Origin: DAOUAM01 sp034433305
GTDB taxonomy: Bacteria; Chloroflexota; Dehalococcoidia; Lucifugimonadales; DAOUAM01
DNA: 54,037 nt
Assembly: GCA_034433305.1 (NCBI GenBank)
Contig: DAOUAM010000001.1
Span: 1-54,037 of the forward strand
Reading direction: 5' to 3'
The position numbers were made by a program, and so were the translations under genes. Positions 1 to 11,386 of this stretch are shown here, piece after piece; position 1 is the first letter of the stretch, and each line of letters begins with the position of its first letter. Below the pieces are notes generated by a model, which searched no databases, was not told where the DNA came from, and saw only the letters and a list, made by a program, of their open reading frames with translations.

Positions 1-169
1 CGCGCCGCAGCGGCACATGGTGCACAGGGCACCGGTATCCATAGCTGAAAGGCTATGGCCCCATTGAACGGGCGGGGAAGGGTGCTGAAAGCTGAGGGCT
101 GATAGCTAATAGCTGATGCCCACGTCGGGCGGGCGTTGTGGTCTGGGGATGAGGAGCTATGTGGGGGAG

Positions 170-245
170 TGGCGACCCCGACCGGATTCGAACCGGCGAT
201 CTCCTGCTCGACAGGCAGGCATGTTGTCCGCTACACCACGGGGCC
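170..245 (-). tRNA. tRNA-Asp (GTC anticodon)
   Basis: A full cloverleaf reads on the minus strand. The 7-bp acceptor stem is GGCCCCG with CGGGGTC, including one G-T pair. The anticodon stem CCTGC/GCAGG closes the loop CTGTCGA, giving anticodon GTC (Asp). The T arm contains GGTTCGAATCC. The 3' CCA is encoded at 172-170. It lies downstream of the selenoprotein operon on the same strand. Confidence 0.95.
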
Positions 246-313
246 GCTCTTCAAATCGGCCTTGCTAAAGGGCTACCTGCATTTTAGCCTGTCCGGCGCT
301 CTGGGGTCAACAG

Positions 314-345
314 GTTGCAGGGCCTGTCAAAGGGCAGGCTGCAAC
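314..345 (-). terminator. Candidate terminator hairpin after the selenoprotein operon
   Basis: Inverted repeat GTTGCAG...CTGCAAC with an inner CCTG/CAGG pairing begins 17 nt after the redoxin stop codon. No U-tract follows, so it may only stabilise the 3' end or act with Rho. It separates the operon from tRNA-Asp. Confidence 0.4.
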
Positions 346-361
346 GCGGTGCCCGGCGCCG

Positions 362-610
362 CTACTGGACAAATCCCTCTGCCTTTAGCGCCTCCTCCAG
401 CTTGGCCGGGCTGTAGCCTACCACCTTCTGCTCGCCTATGACGGCCACGGGCGTGGTGCGGTAACCCATGGAAAGCAGCATCTTGCGGCCCTCCAGGCTG
501 GTGGACACATTGTACTCTGTGAAGGGGATGCCTTTTCGTGAAAGGTACACTTTCACCATGTGGCATGGCCCTCAGCCGTTGGATGTGAATACCTTGATGT
601 CCTTCTCCAC
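362..610 (-). CDS. Selenocysteine-containing NrdH/glutaredoxin-fold redoxin (UGPC active site)
   Basis: Small thiol/selenol redoxin of 82 residues when the in-frame TGA at 574-572 is read as selenocysteine. The N-terminus then reads MEKDIKVFTSNG-U-GPC-HMVK. This puts TGA exactly where the nucleophilic first cysteine of a CxxC redoxin sits (Sec13, Cys16). The rest is a normal glutaredoxin/NrdH fold: helix with YLSRKGIPFTEYNVS, cis-Pro loop TTPV and a GYSPAKLEEAL C-terminal helix. The GTG start at 610 has GGAG upstream and lies 19 nt after the stop of the FTR gene, so the two are probably co-transcribed. A gene caller that treats TGA as a stop would start at the ATG at 559 and lose the active site. 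The GPC context resembles thioredoxin, which fits reduction by the neighbouring FTR. Sec is inferred; Sec machinery is not in this window. Confidence 0.82.
538..556 (-). promoter_or_regulatory. Candidate SECIS hairpin for redoxin Sec13
   Basis: Perfect 7-bp stem GTGAAAG/CTTTCAC with 5-nt loop TGTAC. The loop begins 23 nt after the TGA at 574-572 and has G as its second base. This matches the known bacterial SECIS pattern: apical loop about 16-37 nt downstream of UGA, with a G among its first two bases. It lies inside the coding sequence. Confidence 0.75.
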
Positions 611-629
611 TTTCTCTTGCGCTCCGGAC

Positions 630-1079
630 CTAAGATTCCGATCCTGAAGACTTCTGGTGCCCGGCCTCCTCCCTGCGTCGTATGTTGTGCTCGCGCTTGC
701 CGGCCACGTTGTCGAAGAGGCCCTCGCCGGGCTGGACTGCCTCGCCGATAGTCTGGTTGACCTCCCCGGTCTCCTGGTACTTGCGAAGAAACTCTTCGCT
801 CACGAAGAACATTCAGATACAGAAGCCATCGCGGGCTATGTCCTCGTGGTGCCGCTCGCAGGGGCAGATCTTCTTGCGGTCCTCAACGGGATCGCCGCTC
901 ACGGGCATTCAAGGACAGTAGCGATGGCCGTACTTGATCTCGTTCTCGGCGAGGCCCTGCTGCACCACCTCCACCACTTCGGGGTCAGGAAAGAACTTGT
1001 AGGGGCCTCGCTCGACGTACTTTTCCGAGAACCGCTTGGCCCTCTGAAGTGCTTCCTCTCTGGTCAGCTCACGTGGCAT
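630..1079 (-). CDS. Ferredoxin:thioredoxin reductase catalytic subunit with two selenocysteines
   Basis: Reading through two in-frame TGAs (911-909 and 815-813) gives a 149-residue FTR beta-type protein. Its core is YKFFPDPEVVEVVQQGLAEN, then C55-P-Sec57, VSGDPVEDRKK, C72-P-C74, and C87-I-Sec89 followed by MFFVSEEFL. In the characterised cyanobacterial enzyme (CPC...CPC...CHC) the second Cys of the first and third motifs form the redox disulfide, and the other four Cys bind the [4Fe-4S] cluster. Here exactly those two redox positions are TGA and all four ligands remain Cys, so a Sec-Sec (diselenide) active site is predicted. The ATG at 1079 has a GGGAGAGGG Shine-Dalgarno. The C-terminal ~50 residues (ETGEVNQTIGEAVQPGEG onward) are an extension of unknown role. 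TGA is an ordinary stop in many neighbours (mutS2, ABC-F, acyl-CoA synthetase), so wholesale recoding is unlikely. Confidence 0.88.
783..799 (-). promoter_or_regulatory. Candidate SECIS hairpin for FTR Sec89
   Basis: Perfect 7-bp stem GCGAAGA/TCTTCGC with 3-nt loop GTT. The loop starts 21 nt after the TGA at 815-813 and has G as its first base, within the spacing and loop rules known for bacterial SECIS elements. Confidence 0.75.
876..898 (-). promoter_or_regulatory. Candidate SECIS hairpin for FTR Sec57
   Basis: Lower stem GCGG/CCGC, a 3-nt 5' bulge (CGA), upper stem TCC/GGA and loop CGTTGA with G at its second position. The loop begins 21 nt after the TGA at 911-909. It is weaker than the other two hairpins, but the spacing is the same and a bulge is typical of bacterial SECIS stems. 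Confidence 0.6.
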
Positions 1080-1103
1080 GGAGTCCCTCTCCCGTCAGAC
1101 GCC

Positions 1104-1475
1104 TCAACGGCCCGCTGCCGGGCCGAGGCGCATTCTTCTGTGCATCTCGCACGACATGCTGTAGAACGCCCTTGCCTGGCCTTCCAGTCTGCTCACCAGG
1201 GCGGGCAGGGTGCGCTTCACCTCCTCCAGGGTCTTCTGCTGGGATACCTCTATGCTCAGAAGGGCGGCTGTGCCGCAGTCGCATCGTGCTGAGAAGTAGA
1301 ACTTGTAGAAATCCGGATTAGCGGCGAAGTCCAGCTTGAACCCTTTCAGGGGCGTCAGGCCGTTGTCGGGCGACAGCGCCCCGGTGATGAGGGCGCTGAT
1401 CTGCTCCTGGAACGAGGCATCGCCCCCCGGGAGTGGCTGCTGGGCGGCGGTCTCCTGCTCTGCGATCTCTATCAG
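1104..1475 (-). CDS. Unknown protein, first gene of the selenoprotein operon (start uncertain)
   Basis: About 120 residues, ending 24 nt before the FTR start on the same strand. The readable protein is roughly IEIAEQETAAQQPLPGG, then a domain with FKLDFAANPDFYKFYFSARCDCGTAALLSIEV and a helical tail ending MHRRMRLGPAAGR. It has a CxC pair (RCDCG) and one more Cys, but I recognise no family. No normal start codon is in frame: a TAG lies just upstream and only CTG (1475) or ATA are available. Removing one G from the five-G run near 1475-1479 would join it to an ATG at 1503. It may therefore be frameshifted, carry an assembly error, or use a rare start. The operon position suggests a link to the redox pair. 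Confidence 0.5.
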   Translation of the reverse strand: MIEIAEQETAAQQPLPGGDASFQEQISALITGALSPDNGLTPLKGFKLDFAANPDFYKFYFSARCDCGTAALLSIEVSQQKTLEEVKRTLPALVSRLEGQARAFYSMSCEMHRRMRLGPAAGR

Positions 1476-1772
1476 CCCCCTGCTCTACAGGCTGCTTGCA
1501 CATGGCCGGGCTGGCGCGTCGCCGGGACTCGCCGGCCGGCGATGGACTGAAATGTCCCTGTACGATTATGGTAACAGAGCGACGTATGGGCTGCAAGCTG
1601 TGGCCTGGCCCCTGACTCCAGCTACAGGGGCGCCTGACGCCTGCGGAAAGGCCCGCAGCCGGGCCGCCAGCAATGAGGACTGCTGGCACCGGGCTGAGGC
1701 TGCATTGTGTAACGCGACGGAAGCCCACAGCCGCGCCAGGCCGACTGCCTGCCACGCGCCCGGGGGAAGCCC
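1476..1772. other. Intergenic region upstream of the selenoprotein operon
   Basis: No convincing gene. On the minus strand there is a weak promoter-like pair, TTGCAG (1596-1591) and TACCAT (1573-1568) with 17-nt spacing, which could drive the operon. Long reading frames here are out-of-frame GC-rich artefacts. Confidence 0.3.
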
Positions 1773-2261
1773 CTACCGGAGCGCCCTGAGTGCCTGGCGC
1801 AGCTCCTCCGTCAGCCGCTGTCCCAGTTCCGGGCGGCCGTGGAACGCTGCTGGGGTATTCTGATAGACGGCTATGTGCCACCCGCCATGGCCCTTTGAGG
1901 CGACCAGCGTCTGGACTGCGTTGGCCGCAGGGTTGATGTCTGACTGGCCGGGCGGGACCAGGCCGGCAACGGCGCGAAGGACGGCGACCTGGGGAGTCAG
2001 AAAGCGCACCCCCCGGACTATTCCCACGTAGGAGGCCGTAGGGTGGTCAGCGAATATCTGGCGAAGGTGCGACTCGATCTCTGCCCGGCCATTGACCTGG
2101 CTGCCATCAAACCCCACGAGGTTAGCGTCGTCGCTGAACAGGGCGGCGAAGTCTACGGCGTTGCGCCTGTTCCAGCACTCCAGCAGCCGCTGGTAGAGCG
2201 TGCGGACTGCCGAATTGTCGTCAGTCGCTGAGGAGTTGGCATCTGAGGAAATGGAGGACAT
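1773..2261 (-). CDS. SnoaL-like / DUF4440-type NTF2-fold protein
   Basis: 162-residue protein with the SgcJ/SnoaL-like pattern: N-terminal helix AVRTLYQRLLECWNRRNAVDFAALFSDDANLVGFDGSQVNGRAEIESHLRQIF, followed by beta strands with VRGVRFLTPQVAVLRAVAGLV and a final GGWHIAVYQNTPAAFHGRPE strand. Such cone-fold proteins are small-molecule binding or isomerase-like, and the sequence does not show the ligand. It stands alone between the selenoprotein operon and tRNA-Val. The ATG at 2261 has a G-rich stretch upstream. The serine/aspartate-rich first ~15 residues look disordered. Confidence 0.8.
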   Translation of the reverse strand: MSSISSDANSSATDDNSAVRTLYQRLLECWNRRNAVDFAALFSDDANLVGFDGSQVNGRAEIESHLRQIFADHPTASYVGIVRGVRFLTPQVAVLRAVAGLVPPGQSDINPAANAVQTLVASKGHGGWHIAVYQNTPAAFHGRPELGQRLTEELRQALRALR

Positions 2262-2339
2262 TGCAAGGCCCCCGGTATAGATTTGGTCGGAAGCGGCGCC
2301 GAGAAGGAAAGGTAACAGGAAGGTCTAACACTGGAAGAG

Positions 2340-2416
2340 TGGTGGGCGGTAATGGATTTGAACCATTGACCTCTGCGATGTCAACGCAGCGCTCTAGGCC
2401 TCTGAGCTAACCGCCC
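2340..2416 (-). tRNA. tRNA-Val (GAC anticodon)
   Basis: Cloverleaf on the minus strand: acceptor GGGCGGT/ACCGCCC, D arm GCTCAGAGGCCTAGAGC, anticodon stem CTGCG/CGCAG around loop TTGACAT (anticodon GAC), T arm GGTTCAAATCC. The 3' CCA is encoded at 2342-2340. Confidence 0.95.
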
Positions 2417-2493
2417 ACTGTCGCACGGGCTGGGGCCTGTTGCCCCAGTCGCGTCAAGTTTAGCAAGGCTGGTGGGGCTGGTCAAGCAATGCA

Positions 2494-2532
2494 GGGCCTG
2501 GGGGCAGGCAGCTTGTGCCCTCCCCCAGGCCC
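2494..2532 (-). terminator. Hairpin downstream of rpoC
   Basis: An 11-bp perfect inverted repeat (GGGCCTGGGGG / CCCCCAGGCCC) with a 17-nt loop starts 11 nt after the rpoC stop. Only a weak T-rich stretch follows, so this is a probable terminator or 3'-end stabiliser of the rpoBC transcript. Confidence 0.55.
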
Positions 2533-2543
2533 TATCTGTCGCG

Positions 2544-6560
<4,017 letters not shown>

Positions 6561-6594
6561 TGCCCTACTCCTTAGCACGCCATCTTGCAGCAGG

Positions 6595-9500
6595 CTAATT
6601 GTCGTTACTTACAGCTTCCTGGGCCGGCACGTCCTGCATGCTCACGCTGGCCTGTTCGCCGCTGGCCCTCAGGGGCACAGGCTCCTCGCTACGGGGGAAG
6701 GGCGTCACAGGCTCCAGGGAAGGCTCCATGCCCTCCGAGGCCGAGCCTTCGCCGGGGTGGCCTGGCAGCGCCAGCGCCTCCGGCTCCTCGTGCAGCAGTT
6801 CCACCGACAGGCCAAGGCTCTGCAGCTCCTTCAGCAGCACGTGGAAGGACTCGGGTATGCCAGGCTGAATGACGTCCTCGCCCTTGACGATGGCCTCGTA
6901 GGTCTTCACGCGGCCCACCACGTCGTCGGACTTGACGGTGAGCATCTCCTGGAGGTTGTAGGCGGCGCTGTAGGCTTCCAGCGCCCAGACCTCCATTTCG
7001 CCGAAGCGCTGGCCGCCAAACTGGGCCTTGCCACCCAGCGGCTGCTGGGTTATCAGCGAGTATGGCCCCGTGGACCTGGCGTGGATCTTGTCCTCCACCA
7101 GGTGGATCAGCTTCATCATGTAGATGTGGCCCACGGTGATGGGCTGGTCGAAAGGCTCGCCCGTCCGGCCATCGTAGAGGATGGACTTGCCCAGTATGGG
7201 CGCGGCCACCTGCTTCTCCCTGTTGAGCCGGAGCACCTCGGCCTCCATCTGCTCCAGGGTCATGCCCGAGATGTCCTGCCCCACCTCCTCCCTGAGCCAT
7301 ATCTCGATGCAGGCCTTGCGGGCCTCGCCGGCGGTGTTGGGGTCAAAGACCCTGTCGTAGTCGTAGCCGCGCTCGGCCAGCCACCGGCGGACAGTCTCGC
7401 GGTGGACGTTGGGGAGGGTGTGGTCGCCCGCTGGCCTGGGGTCCAGAGCGCCGGACTTGCGGATGAACCACGCCTGGGCCAGGGCATCCTCGATGTTGAT
7501 GTCGGACGCTCCGTTAAAGACGGGGGTGATGGCCCTGAAGCCCAGCTCGTTGGCGGCCCAGCCCAGGTGGGTCTCCAGCACCTGCCCCAGGTTCATGCGT
7601 GAGGGCACGCCGATGGGGTTCAGGATGATGTCCACAGGGGTGCCATCGGGCAGGAAGGGCATGTCCTCCTCCGGCAGCACGCGGGCTATGACGCCCTTGT
7701 TGCCGTGGCGGCCGGCCATCTTGTCGCCCTCGGTTATCTTGCGGGTCTGGGCGATCCACAGGCGCACCAGCTTGTTGACGCCAGGCGGCAGCTCGTCCTT
7801 GTTCTCCCGGCTCAGCACCTTGACGTCAATAATCTTGCCGCGCTCGCCGTGGGGCACGCGCAGGGAGGTGTCCTTCACGTCCCGCGCCTTCTCGCCGAAG
7901 ATGGCGCGCAGCAGCTTCTCCTCGGCGCTCAGCTCGGTCTCGCCCTTGGGCGTGATCTTGCCCACCAGGATGTCGCCCGGGCCGATCTCGGCGCCGATGC
8001 GGATGACACCCTCCTCGTCCAGGTTGCGCAGGCTCTCCTCGCCCACGTTGGGTATGTCGCGAGTGATCTCCTCGGGGCCGAGCTTGGTGTCCCTGGCCTC
8101 CACCTCGTGCTTCTCGATGTGGATGGAGGTGAACTTGTCCTCCTTGACCAGCTTCTCGCTGATGATGATGGCGTCCTCGAAGTTGTAGCCGCCCCAGCTC
8201 ATGAAGGCCGCCAGCACGTTCTGGCCCAGGGCAAGCTCGCCCTGGCCCGTGGAGGAGCTATCGGCCAGTACCTGGCCCGCGGCCACCAGGTCGCCCCTGT
8301 GCACGATAGGCCGCTGGTTGACGCAGGTGCCCTGGTTGCTCCTCATGAACTTCAGCAGACGGTACTCGTGCTGCTTGCCCTGGAAGTCCGTGACCACGAT
8401 ATGCTCGCCCGTGGCCTCAGTGACCACGCCATCCTCAGCGCAGATGACCACCTGCCCGCTGTCCCTGGCCACGCGCCCCTCCATGCCGGTGCCCACCAGC
8501 GGCGGCTCCGGCTGGAGCAGGGGCACGGCCTGGCGCTGCATGTTGGAACCCATCAGCGCGCGGTTGGCGTCATCGTGCTCCAGGAAGGGGATCAGAGAGG
8601 TGGAGACGCTGACAAGCTGCATGGGCGACACGTCCATGTAGGACACGTTCTCGGGCGGCTCCATGGACACGATCTCCCGGATGCGCGTCTCCACGCGGTC
8701 GTTCAGGAACTGGCCCTTGCTGTCCAGGGGTGAGTTGGCCTGGGCGACGTGCAGCTCCTCCTCCTCGTCCGCCGAAAGGTACACAATATCCCTGGGGTCC
8801 GCCGAGACGTAGGGCTTGACGGCTATCTCCTGCTCGGGCAGGTTGGCTATCTTCGCCATGGCCCTGCGGGTGACCACGCTGCCGGCCCGCACGATAGTGC
8901 TCCCCTTGTCGTCCAGGATGTCCTGGGTGACGGTGCGGCCCTCCAGGTCAGGGTTCTTGCTGGAGATGGTCTTGTGTACCCTGCGGTACGGCGTCTCGAT
9001 GAAGCCGTACTCGTTGGTGCGGGCGTAGGTAGCCAGCGAGCCCAGCAGGCCAATATTGGGCCCTTCTGGCGTCTCGATGGGGCAGATGCGCCCATAGTGG
9101 GAGTGGTGGACGTCGCGGACGTCGAAGCCTGCACGCTCCCTGGAAAGGCCACCAGGCCCCAGGGCCGACAGCCTGCGCTTGTGGGTAAGCTCGGCCAGCG
9201 GGTTGGTCTGGTCCATAAACTGGGAGAGCTGCGAGCCACCGAAGAACTCCCTGACGGCGGCCACCACCGGCCTGATGTTGATCAGGGCGGCGGGCGTTGT
9301 GGTAGCAGGGTCAATCTGGGTGGTCATGCGCTCCTTGATGACGCGCTCCATCCGCAGCAGGCCCACCCGTATCTGGTTCTGGATGAGCTCGCCCACGGCG
9401 CGGACGCGGCGGTTGCCCAGGTGATCAATGTCATCGGACCGCTCCACGCCGTTGTTGATCTTGATCATCATCCTGAGCAGGGCGATGATATCGTCCGGCG

Positions 9501-10419
9501 ACAGGATGCGTGTGTCCGGGTCCGCCGTCAGGCCCAGCCGGCGGTTGAGCTTGTAGCGTCCCACCTTGCCCAGGTCGTAGCGCCTCTTGTTGAAAAAGAG
9601 GTTGTCCAGCAAAGACCGGGCGTTCTCAATGTTGGGCGGCTCACCCGGGCGCAGCCGGCGGTAGAACTCCAGCAGGGCGTCCTGCTGGTCCGTTACCGCC
9701 ACGTCCTTCTCAATGGTCGTCTTGATGTACTGGTGCTCCGGGTTGGTGTCCACGTCCTCGAAAAGCTCCAGCAGCTCCTCGTTGGACGCGTAGCCCATGG
9801 CACGCAGCAGGGTGCTGACCGGCGTCTTGCGCTTGCGGTCAATCTTGACCGAGACCACGTCCCTGTTGCTGGTCTCGAACTCCATCCAGGCGCCCCTGTA
9901 GGGGATGAGCTTGGCGGAGCACAGCAGCCGGCCCGTGGTCGGGTCGGGGTCAACGGTGAAATATACTCCAGGCGACCGCACCAGCTGGCTCACCACCACA
10001 CGCTCGGCGCCGTTGATGATGAAGGTGCCCGTGGTGGTCATCATGGGGATGTCGCCTATGAAAAGCGTCTGGTCCTTGACCTCACCGTGGCCTGGCCCCT
10101 GGGCCTTGACCTCAAGGCGTACCTTGACGTGGAGGGCCGCTGAGTAGGTGGTCTCCCTCTCCCGGCACTCCTCCTCCTTCAGCTTGGGTTCCTCGAAGTA
10201 GTGGTCCAGGAAGCTGAGCGCGAAGCGTCCACCGGCAAAGTCCTCTATTGGCGAGATCTCCTCGAAGAGCTCTCTAAGACCCTCACCCTTCAGCCAGTTA
10301 AAGGAGTCAATCTGGACTTGTATAAGATTAGGCACGTCCAGTACACTAGGTATCTGGGCGTACGACCGTTTTACCAGGGGAGATGCACCGTTCGCCACTT
10401 GCCAAGTGGAAGAGGTCAT
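6595..10419 (-). CDS. rpoB: DNA-directed RNA polymerase subunit beta
   Basis: 1274-residue beta subunit with the standard order of protrusion, lobe, fork, flap and clamp anchor. The rifampicin pocket reads GGSQLSQFMDQTNPLAELTHKRR followed by LSALGPGGLSRERAGF. The residues usually changed in resistant mutants (Gln, Asp, His, Arg and Ser of cluster I) are the sensitive type. KMAGRHGNKGVIARVLPEEDMPF and the C-terminal GGKAQFGGQRFGEMEVWALEAY are conserved. The final ~70 residues are a lineage-specific tail rich in Glu, Pro and Ser. Ribosomal protein genes rplJL do not precede it; a DUF192 lipoprotein gene lies upstream instead. A sigma70-type promoter lies about 150 nt upstream. Confidence 0.98.
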   Translation of the reverse strand: MTSSTWQVANGASPLVKRSYAQIPSVLDVPNLIQVQIDSFNWLKGEGLRELFEEISPIEDFAGGRFALSFLDHYFEEPKLKEEECRERETTYSAALHVKVRLEVKAQGPGHGEVKDQTLFIGDIPMMTTTGTFIINGAERVVVSQLVRSPGVYFTVDPDPTTGRLLCSAKLIPYRGAWMEFETSNRDVVSVKIDRKRKTPVSTLLRAMGYASNEELLELFEDVDTNPEHQYIKTTIEKDVAVTDQQDALLEFYRRLRPGEPPNIENARSLLDNLFFNKRRYDLGKVGRYKLNRRLGLTADPDTRILSPDDIIALLRMMIKINNGVERSDDIDHLGNRRVRAVGELIQNQIRVGLLRMERVIKERMTTQIDPATTTPAALINIRPVVAAVREFFGGSQLSQFMDQTNPLAELTHKRRLSALGPGGLSRERAGFDVRDVHHSHYGRICPIETPEGPNIGLLGSLATYARTNEYGFIETPYRRVHKTISSKNPDLEGRTVTQDILDDKGSTIVRAGSVVTRRAMAKIANLPEQEIAVKPYVSADPRDIVYLSADEEEELHVAQANSPLDSKGQFLNDRVETRIREIVSMEPPENVSYMDVSPMQLVSVSTSLIPFLEHDDANRALMGSNMQRQAVPLLQPEPPLVGTGMEGRVARDSGQVVICAEDGVVTEATGEHIVVTDFQGKQHEYRLLKFMRSNQGTCVNQRPIVHRGDLVAAGQVLADSSSTGQGELALGQNVLAAFMSWGGYNFEDAIIISEKLVKEDKFTSIHIEKHEVEARDTKLGPEEITRDIPNVGEESLRNLDEEGVIRIGAEIGPGDILVGKITPKGETELSAEEKLLRAIFGEKARDVKDTSLRVPHGERGKIIDVKVLSRENKDELPPGVNKLVRLWIAQTRKITEGDKMAGRHGNKGVIARVLPEEDMPFLPDGTPVDIILNPIGVPSRMNLGQVLETHLGWAANELGFRAITPVFNGASDINIEDALAQAWFIRKSGALDPRPAGDHTLPNVHRETVRRWLAERGYDYDRVFDPNTAGEARKACIEIWLREEVGQDISGMTLEQMEAEVLRLNREKQVAAPILGKSILYDGRTGEPFDQPITVGHIYMMKLIHLVEDKIHARSTGPYSLITQQPLGGKAQFGGQRFGEMEVWALEAYSAAYNLQEMLTVKSDDVVGRVKTYEAIVKGEDVIQPGIPESFHVLLKELQSLGLSVELLHEEPEALALPGHPGEGSASEGMEPSLEPVTPFPRSEEPVPLRASGEQASVSMQDVPAQEAVSNDN

Positions 10420-10566
10420 GTGTTCTCACACTCCTCGGAAATGAAGGCTATTCTAACTTGTGCGCCAGGCCAGGAACAGCGGAAAAAGGCAGAGGTATAG
10501 TAAAGAGACAAAAGGCGTGCGGAAGACAAAAAGCGGTGGTAAGAGACATCACTCGACTAGATTCAT

Positions 10567-10595
10567 AGCTTAGCATAGCTATCGGGTGATGTCAA
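10567..10595 (-). promoter_or_regulatory. Predicted rpoBC promoter
   Basis: Consensus -35 TTGACA (10595-10590), 17-nt spacer and -10 TAAGCT (10572-10567) on the minus strand. It leaves an AT-rich leader of about 140 nt before rpoB, room for leader control, although no clear structure was seen. Confidence 0.55.
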
Positions 10596-10645
10596 CGGTC
10601 TTTTGGGCTTTTTTTCAGACTCTTCCCAGGTGCTTGCCGCAGTCC

Positions 10646-11386
10646 TCATCCGGCGCAGGCACCAGGCGCGCCGGGTAGCCCTCCCTCGAAGTGTACCCTG
10701 TCCCCTTCCTGTATGCCGTGCCGCTCCACCTCGCCCGCGTTGACCTCCAGCGTGTACTTCGCCGGCCTCGATGGTGAGTACAGCGGTAGCTCCGATGCCG
10801 ACGTCCCGGGGGCCGGCGCCGGCACGTTCAGCGTCAGGTCCACCACCTGGCAGTCCCGGCCAATCCAGATGAAGTCCAGCGGGAACTTCATGTCTATCAT
10901 CCAGAAGTCCCATCGTCCCGAGGACTCGAACACGAACAGCATGCCCGTGCCTGGGGCCAGGCCCGCCCGGCCAGACAGTCCCCTGGAGCGCGTGCCTGGG
11001 CTGTCCGCCACCTCCGCCACGAAGGCCGCCTCCCCCACGGCGACTCTGACGGTGGGCAGCGTGGGGGACGGCGCAGGCGTGGCCGTCCGCGCCGTCGCCG
11101 TGGGCGAGGGGGTAGCAGTCATGGCGGGTGGTGGAGTGGAAGAGGGCACGGCGGTGGCTATCGGGGCCGTGGTGGCCGTGGGCCGGGGAGATGGGGATGG
11201 CATGGTTGTGGCAGTCGAGGCTGGCGGCGGCGATGGGCCAGCGCCGGGCGTCGGCGAGGCAGCGGCCGGCGTCGTCACCGGCGCGGGAGACGGCATGGCC
11301 TGGGGCACGCGGCCACATCCGGCCAGCACAGCCAGCGCCAGGGCAAGGCCAGGGACGGCTACGCTGAGCAGTGGAGGCACCCTCAT
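10646..11386 (-). CDS. DUF192 lipoprotein with Pro/Thr-rich stalk
   Basis: 246 residues. An N-terminal signal ends in the lipobox LAGC (Cys24), so the protein is probably lipid-anchored on the outer face of the membrane. About 80 residues of Pro/Thr/Ala-rich, presumably disordered and possibly glycosylated stalk follow. The C-terminal ~130 residues are a DUF192 domain (SPGTRSRGLSGRAGLAPGTGMLFVFE, MIDMKFPLDFIWIGRDCQVV, YTLEVNAGEVERHGIQEGDRV). DUF192 has no settled function. Its ATG overlaps the mutS2 stop as ATGA, implying translational coupling to mutS2. Confidence 0.85.
   Translation of the reverse strand: MRVPPLLSVAVPGLALALAVLAGCGRVPQAMPSPAPVTTPAAASPTPGAGPSPPPASTATTMPSPSPRPTATTAPIATAVPSSTPPPAMTATPSPTATARTATPAPSPTLPTVRVAVGEAAFVAEVADSPGTRSRGLSGRAGLAPGTGMLFVFESSGRWDFWMIDMKFPLDFIWIGRDCQVVDLTLNVPAPAPGTSASELPLYSPSRPAKYTLEVNAGEVERHGIQEGDRVHFEGGLPGAPGACAG

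Noticed and set aside
362..1079. Reassignment of TGA to Cys or another amino acid across the genome
   Set aside because: Many intact genes in the window end in TGA (mutS2, both glycosyltransferases, CoA-transferase A, ABC-F, acyl-CoA synthetase) at the expected place, so TGA is a normal stop outside the SECIS-bearing genes.
362..1079. FTR and redoxin as pseudogenes with nonsense mutations
   Set aside because: All three stops are TGA, all fall on catalytic Cys positions, each has a SECIS-like hairpin, and the reading frames are otherwise undamaged with good ribosome sites.
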